DNA of 64,000 nt from Rebecca billardiae RCC1528 (taxonomy: Eukaryota; Haptophyta): the NCBI GenBank assembly GCA_965240325.2, contig OZ251223.1, forward strand, positions 186,001-250,000. Direction: 5' to 3'. The notes below the pieces were generated by a model that was not told where the DNA came from, ran no database searches, and saw only the letters and a list, made by a program, of their open reading frames with translations. Shown here piece by piece: positions 59,431 to 64,000 of this stretch. The translations under genes were made by a program, and so were the position numbers. The first letter of the stretch is position 1, and every line of letters begins with the position of its first letter.

Positions 59431-61749
59431 CTAGCTCGCCGGGCGCGGCGAGCCCGAGCCTGGCGCCGGCCCGTCGGCGCCATCGGCATCGCCCTCGGCG
59501 TCGACCGCGTCTGCCGCCTTGGGGATGACCTCGCCCCGCGCCTCGGCGCGCATGTAGCTCCGCACGAGCTTTGCGAGGCGGTCGACGTACTGCGCGCGCG
59601 AGCAGCGCGCGCCAGCCGCGCCGCCAGCGGCACCGTCGGCCTTCCCGGCCGAGTGCTCGAGCACCCAGCTGGGGAGCGGCGCGGCCTCGCTGGACGGCGC
59701 GGGCTCAGAGGGCGGCCCGCACGGGTACGCCGCACGGCTGACGGGCGCGAGCGACACGGCCTCCTCCGCGCGGCCGCCGAGCACGACAGCGAGCAGCAGC
59801 TCGACGAGGTGGAGCCAGATCGACGCGTACACGTTGCCGCTGCGCCGCGCGACCGCCTGCTCGACCACGCCCTCGAGGTCGCGCACCTCGCCCACCACCG
59901 CGCGCGCGCCCTCGTCGCCCGCGCTCGCGCGCTCAATCAGCGCTCGCATGCTCTCGTCCGAGAGGGTGCTGTGCCGCAGCGTCTTGCCGCACTGCACGAC
60001 GTGGCACGTGCGCACGGCCTCCGCCGCCTCCCAGTGCGTGGCGGCGAGCTCGAGCGACGCGTTCAGCTCCCGCGCGAGCCGCCGCTGGTCGTACGCGCTG
60101 AGCAGCCAGCGGTACCGCTCCGACTCGTGCGTGCGGCAGCTGAGGCGCGTGGGCGCGCGCGGGCCGACTTCTGTCCACGCGCGCAGCGGCCGCCGCCGCT
60201 CGGCCGCGAGCGCGCGCACGGGCGCCGACGCGACGCACGTGTCCTCGAGCCGCCCCGGCGCCCAGACCAACGGGCCCTCCTTGCGCAGGGTGCCGTAGCC
60301 CCAGCTGAAGAGCGACGGGATCGCCGCCAGGCTCCACGGGCGCCGCGCCGCGCCGGCGCCGTCCGCGCCCGGGCCAGTCGGCGCCGCGGGTCTGTCGTCG
60401 GCGCCGGCCGCGTCGGCTTCGTCCGAGTCGGCGGCGAAGCCCACGATGTCGAGCGCGCGGCGGCTGCGCGCGCCGCCCGCGTCGCCGCGCGGCGGCGGCG
60501 GCTTCACGCAGCCATGCTCCACCCACGTCTGCACAATGGCTTCCCAGAGCGACTGGTCCTCGCGCCGGCCACAGCGCTTGCCGAGCCACAGTCGGAGGAA
60601 GCGCCGCGCTCGCGCGTCGTTCCGGACCGCGAGCGAGTTGCCCGAGACCATGTACTCGGGCGCGGTGCGCGTCTTCGACTGGAGGTCGTGCCGCACGCCG
60701 AAGTTGACGCTCGCGCCCGCCTCGAGCGCGGCCGCCTCGAGCGCCGCCGGCGTGACGGGCTGCGGGAGCGCGCTGTGCAGCTCCAGCCAGAGAGCGCTGC
60801 GCACGCGCGGCTCGTCGAGAGTGAGCAGCAGCGCGGCCGCCTTCACGTGGCCTCTGCCGATCGCGTGCGCCTGCGTGCTCGAGACCTCCTCCCCGCCGGA
60901 CAGCCTCGACGTGCGCACGCGCTTGCACCGCGGCGGCACGGCTTCGAGCGCGGCGGGCAGCCCGCCCGTGAGCACAAAATAGCCAAAACCGCCGCGCCGC
61001 GCCGCGTCGACGTGGTTCTGAACAAATGGCATCCAGTGGGCGAGCTCGGCGACAGACACGGCGGCGGTGACGAGCGCGACCGGCGCCTGGGCCGCGCTCC
61101 CCGTGTTGACGCGCGCGAAGAGCGGGCAGTTCAGCCGCTCGTCGAGCATCTCGGCGTCCGGACCCTCGCTGACCACGTTGTGCACCTTGAGCACCGCGGG
61201 CGAGCGTGCGCCCGCGCCGCCCGAGGCGGGCGCTGTGAGCGAGCCGCGCGGATCAATGCCCACGCCGCCCGCCGTGGGCGCTCCGGAGTCGCGCGAGCCT
61301 CCGCCCGAGGCCTGCGCTCGGCCGAGCTCCGAAGACGCCGGCGTGCGCACGCGTGAGCTGGCGCGCGACAGCACGCCGATCGGCTGCTTTGTCGACGCGC
61401 GCGACGCGGCGCCGGATGCGCGCGCCGTGCGGCTGCGCTGCTTGCGTACGCTCGCCGCGATCATTGACGCCTTGGACAGCGCCTTGGGCACCCTCGGCGT
61501 GGCGGCGGTGGCGAGGCGGCGCTGCGTGTTCCCTGGCGTCGAGCTGCTCGGCGGGAAGGTCCATGACAGCTGGTACCGGCTGCCGCGGTGTCGCGCGCGC
61601 GTTGTGATCAGCAGCTCGGCGCGCGTCACGCCTGACGCGATGCCTCGCCAGTCGCTCTCGTTGAGGGCGTCGCTCTGGAGTAGCAGTGGGGCCCTCGGCG
61701 CCGCCGTCACAGCACCGACGACGAGCCCAACCGCCAACGCAATGCGCAT
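59431..61749 (-). CDS. Secretory-pathway glycosyltransferase-like protein (degenerate)
   Basis: 772 residues from the ATG at 61749, chosen because a signal peptide follows directly (MRIALAVGLVVGAVTA); an upstream in-frame ATG at 61902 would bury it. A disordered Ser/Arg region is followed by VALVTAAVSVAELAHWMPFV, GFGYFVLTGG, HVKAAALLLTLDEPRVRSAL followed by WLELHSALP, GNSLAVRNDARARRFLRLWL and REDQSLWEAIV. This spacing resembles GT34/nucleotide-sugar transferase-like proteins, where WLDxD holds the metal and a late DQ-LWE motif closes the site. Here WLDxD is WLELH, so catalysis is doubtful. A second, helical domain follows (YRWLLSAYDQRRLAREL, VYASIWLHLVELLLAVVLGG). Assignment is tentative. Divergent from the Sel1/MYND gene, 199 bp apart. 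Confidence 0.45.
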   Translation of the reverse strand: MRIALAVGLVVGAVTAAPRAPLLLQSDALNESDWRGIASGVTRAELLITTRARHRGSRYQLSWTFPPSSSTPGNTQRRLATAATPRVPKALSKASMIAASVRKQRSRTARASGAASRASTKQPIGVLSRASSRVRTPASSELGRAQASGGGSRDSGAPTAGGVGIDPRGSLTAPASGGAGARSPAVLKVHNVVSEGPDAEMLDERLNCPLFARVNTGSAAQAPVALVTAAVSVAELAHWMPFVQNHVDAARRGGFGYFVLTGGLPAALEAVPPRCKRVRTSRLSGGEEVSSTQAHAIGRGHVKAAALLLTLDEPRVRSALWLELHSALPQPVTPAALEAAALEAGASVNFGVRHDLQSKTRTAPEYMVSGNSLAVRNDARARRFLRLWLGKRCGRREDQSLWEAIVQTWVEHGCVKPPPPRGDAGGARSRRALDIVGFAADSDEADAAGADDRPAAPTGPGADGAGAARRPWSLAAIPSLFSWGYGTLRKEGPLVWAPGRLEDTCVASAPVRALAAERRRPLRAWTEVGPRAPTRLSCRTHESERYRWLLSAYDQRRLARELNASLELAATHWEAAEAVRTCHVVQCGKTLRHSTLSDESMRALIERASAGDEGARAVVGEVRDLEGVVEQAVARRSGNVYASIWLHLVELLLAVVLGGRAEEAVSLAPVSRAAYPCGPPSEPAPSSEAAPLPSWVLEHSAGKADGAAGGAAGARCSRAQYVDRLAKLVRSYMRAEARGEVIPKAADAVDAEGDADGADGPAPGSGSPRPAS

Positions 61750-61948
61750 TCTTGCCAGAACCTCCCCGCCGTGCCGCCGAGGCAGGCGGCCGCCGCACAG
61801 CCAGAATGAGTCCGGCCCCGCCGGTGCTGTGCATTCGCATGATGCGCAACGGCGGAGCCAGCGCAACAGCGCAAGACAGGTGATCGGCAACTTGCGCCTC
61901 ATTCAGTCATTCTGCAGGCGGCGGGCCAAGCTCCTCCGCGAGGAGGGC

Positions 61949-63889
61949 ATGGCGGAAGCCAACGCCGCCGTGCGGCTACTCCAGCGCAGGTCGAGGCGTG
62001 GCGACGCGCGTGCCACCTTCCTGCTCGCGAAGCGTGCTGAAACCGGCGATGGTGTCGCCCAAGACGTGCACGAGGCTGCTCGGCTGCACAATCTCGCGGC
62101 CGATCGCGGGCTGGCGGACGCGCAGGTAAGGATGGGCGAAGTGTGCACGCATGGACAGCTTGGGCAAGCCAATGACGTTGGGGAGGCCGCGCGCTGGTTC
62201 AGGCTGGCTGCCGAGCAGGGCAGTGCAACTGCCCAAAACAACCTGGGCGTGTGCTACGAACGAGGCCAGGGCGTGCCGCTGGATTGCGACGAGGCTGTGC
62301 GCTTGTACCGGCTGGCGGCCGGACAGGGCCAAGCAGGTGCACAGCACAACCTGGGTAAGTGCTACCAACTTGCCAAGGGCGTGCCGCAGGATTGGGTGGA
62401 GGCGATGCGCTGGTACCGGCTGGCGGCCGAGCAGGGCGAAGCAGATGCACAGCTCACGCTGGGCTTGTGCTACATGGAAGGTGAGGGCGTGCCGCAGGAT
62501 TGTTACGAGGCGGTGCGCTGGTCTCAGCTGGCGGCCGAGCAGGGCGACGCAGCTGCGCAGTGCGCCCTGGGCACGTGCTACGGAGATGGCAAGGGCGTGC
62601 CGCAGGACTGGGCGGAGGCAATTCGCTTGTACCGGCTGGGGGCAGAGCAGGGCCATGCAGGTGCGCAGTACAAGCTGGGCATGGGCTACGCACACGCCCA
62701 GGGCGTGCCGCAGGATTGGGGCGAGGCGGTGCGCTGGTACCGACTGGCGGCCGCGCAGGGCCAAAAAAGCGCGCAGTATATGCTGGGAGTGTGCTACGCA
62801 TTCGGCGAGGGCGTGCAGCAGGATTGGGACGAGGCTGTGCGCTGGTACCGACTGGCTGCCGAGCAGAGCCACGCAGCTGCACAGCACAACCTCGGCAGGT
62901 GCTGCAAAGAAGGCAAGGGCGTGCCGCAGGATTTTAACGAGGCGGCGCGCTGGTACCGACGGGCGGCCGAACAGGGCCACGCAGATGCACAGAACAGCCT
63001 GGGTCTGTGCTACGATCGAGGCGATGGCGTGCCACAGGATTGGAACGAGGCGGTGCGGTTGTACCGGCTGGCAGCCGAGCAGGGCGAAGCAGCTGCACAG
63101 TGCAACCTGGGCATGCGCTACGGACTAGGCGGGGGTGTGCCGCAGGATTGGGGCGAGGCGGTGCGGTGGTTCCGGCTGGCGGCCGAGCAGGGCGAAGCAG
63201 CTGCACAGTGCAACCTGGGCATGCGCTACGGACTAGGCGGGGGTGTGCCGCAGGATTGGGGCGAGGCGGTGCGGTGGTTCCGGCTGGCGGCCGAGCAGGG
63301 CGAAGCAGCTGCACAGTGCAACCTGGGCATGCGCTACGGACTAGGCGGGGGTGTGCCGCAGGATTGGGGCGAGGCGGTGCGGTGGTTCCGGCTGGCGGCC
63401 GAGCAGGGCGAAGCAGCTGCACAGTACAACCTGGGCATGCGCTACGCACGAGGGGAGGGCGTGCAGCAGGATTGGGATGAGGCAGTGCGCCTGCTTCGGC
63501 TCGCAACTGCTGGCGGCTCAGCCATCGGGCACAATCAGCTGGGAAGGCTGCTGCTGGCAGGTGAGTGTATGGAGCGCAATGTCGAGGAAGGAGCAGAGCT
63601 GCTGCGCCGTGCACTCGAGCTCGATAGCTCGTTCCACCCGAGTGCAGTCCTGGCGGATTTCGCCGGGGACGGCGAGGTGGTCTCCCAGTGCTGCATCACC
63701 TGCGGACGTACCGGCCGTGGTCTGAAGAAGTGCGAGCGATGCCTCGTGGCGGTCTTCTGCTGCCGCGAGCACCAGCGATCCGCATGGAAGGCGCACAAGC
63801 CGCACTGCCGCGTGTGGAGCGGCGCAGATTCGTCGGACTCAAGAGTGGCCGCACACACAACGGCAGGTTCCAGTACCGATGACGGATGA
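61949..63889 (+). CDS. Sel1-repeat protein with C-terminal MYND zinc finger
   Basis: 646 residues from the ATG at 61949 (MAEANAAVRLLQRR). An in-frame ATG at 61742 lies across the divergent neighbour's 5' end and is less likely. About 15 consecutive 36-residue Sel1 (TPR-like) repeats run from residue ~30 to ~555, pattern AxAQxxLGxCYxxGxGVPQD followed by WxEAVRWYRLAAEQG. A MYND finger follows: CITC, then CERC, FCCREHQ and WKAHKPHC, with His in place of the usual last Cys of the ECQ triplet. Sel1 arrays scaffold protein complexes and MYND binds proline-rich partners (family knowledge). The role here is unknown. Repeats 11-13 are identical at DNA level. Confidence 0.9.
   Translation: MAEANAAVRLLQRRSRRGDARATFLLAKRAETGDGVAQDVHEAARLHNLAADRGLADAQVRMGEVCTHGQLGQANDVGEAARWFRLAAEQGSATAQNNLGVCYERGQGVPLDCDEAVRLYRLAAGQGQAGAQHNLGKCYQLAKGVPQDWVEAMRWYRLAAEQGEADAQLTLGLCYMEGEGVPQDCYEAVRWSQLAAEQGDAAAQCALGTCYGDGKGVPQDWAEAIRLYRLGAEQGHAGAQYKLGMGYAHAQGVPQDWGEAVRWYRLAAAQGQKSAQYMLGVCYAFGEGVQQDWDEAVRWYRLAAEQSHAAAQHNLGRCCKEGKGVPQDFNEAARWYRRAAEQGHADAQNSLGLCYDRGDGVPQDWNEAVRLYRLAAEQGEAAAQCNLGMRYGLGGGVPQDWGEAVRWFRLAAEQGEAAAQCNLGMRYGLGGGVPQDWGEAVRWFRLAAEQGEAAAQCNLGMRYGLGGGVPQDWGEAVRWFRLAAEQGEAAAQYNLGMRYARGEGVQQDWDEAVRLLRLATAGGSAIGHNQLGRLLLAGECMERNVEEGAELLRRALELDSSFHPSAVLADFAGDGEVVSQCCITCGRTGRGLKKCERCLVAVFCCREHQRSAWKAHKPHCRVWSGADSSDSRVAAHTTAGSSTDDG
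63083..63406 (+). repeat. Three identical 108-bp Sel1 units
   Basis: 63083-63190, 63191-63298 and 63299-63406 are identical over 108 bp, including synonymous sites. The next unit diverges at acagtacaacctgg. This indicates very recent tandem duplication or gene conversion. Confidence 0.95.
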
Positions 63890-64000
63890 GCAGGCAGTTG
63901 CATTCACTGCGAGCAGTGGCTGAGGTCACAGATTGGGCGACGACTGCCATGTGGCATGTAGATCATGACGATCATCAGAGCATGAGTCCCATGACGCAGA
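63890..64000. other. Window end, no gene seen
   Basis: Short 3' flank of the Sel1/MYND gene with gat/cat-rich sequence. Nothing supported. Confidence 0.4.

Noticed and set aside
1-64000. CRISPR arrays, tRNA and rRNA genes, and bacterial operon signals
   Set aside because: No spaced palindromic repeats, no tRNA arm pattern and no rRNA core were recognised by eye. A tRNA scan would be decisive. The spliced genes make a prokaryotic source untenable.

Overview
The window is nuclear DNA of a GC-rich unicellular eukaryote. Genes lie singly on both strands, spliceosomal GT-AG introns of roughly 120-380 bp interrupt many of them, and there are eukaryote-only proteins (VDAC, WASHC4/SWIP, CEP131, BUD13, ZRANB3, a phospholipid scramblase). 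Extreme GC bias, hydroxyproline-rich SPPP arrays, FG-GAP domains, LtrA-like and sulfotransferase-like proteins and a cilia protein point to a flagellate alga; a haptophyte is my best inference, not proven.

Layout. 383-7810 (-): giant FG-GAP/SPPP extracellular-matrix protein with about 1,540 residues of Ser-Pro repeats. 9262-10343 (+): mitochondrial porin, recovered with a 16-nt first exon. 11677-12417 (+): jacalin-like lectin. 13405-14240: tandem duplication carrying the 3' end of the next gene. 14183-18393 (-): CNBD/ankyrin ion channel. 18669-20009 (+): adenosine/N6-methyl-AMP deaminase family. 20784-21092 (-): small unknown gene. 21328-22579 (+): scramblase. 23168-28408 (-): WASHC4, four exons. 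28652-30780 (+): GT32-like glycosyltransferase with TPRs. 32883-35983 (-): CEP131, three exons. 36280-36891 (+): mRNA-export adaptor-like protein. 37676-41337 (+): ZRANB3. 41540-43525 (+): LtrA-like membrane protein. 44659-45786: weak open frames. 47670-51283 (+): second CNBD channel, EAG-like. 51746-53194 (-): BUD13. 53329-54694 (+): frame-broken sulfotransferase-like gene. 55269-56924 (-): protein kinase. 57499-58698 (-): unrecognised ORF. 59431-61749 (-): secretory-pathway glycosyltransferase-like protein. 61949-63889 (+): Sel1-repeat/MYND protein.

There is no operon or dedicated gene system here. The genes are a housekeeping and membrane mixture: cilia and endosomal actin (CEP131, WASHC4), RNA processing (BUD13, export adaptor), fork repair (ZRANB3), membrane transport and lipids (VDAC, two channels, scramblase, LtrA-like) and glycoprotein or wall-matrix functions (SPPP protein, lectin, glycosyltransferases). 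Six neighbouring pairs are divergently transcribed from 134-296 bp of shared upstream DNA. The most unusual content is two cyclic-nucleotide-type channels with altered selectivity filters and interrupted, degenerate nucleotide-binding domains, the two-phase SPPP array, recent perfect intragenic duplications (Sel1, BUD13) and a 76-bp perfect dispersed repeat, one copy of which supplies the 3' end of a broken gene.

Exon structures were deduced by hand from frame continuity, GT/AG positions and family conservation. In each multi-exon gene the summed exon length is a multiple of three. Nothing was checked against transcripts or databases.
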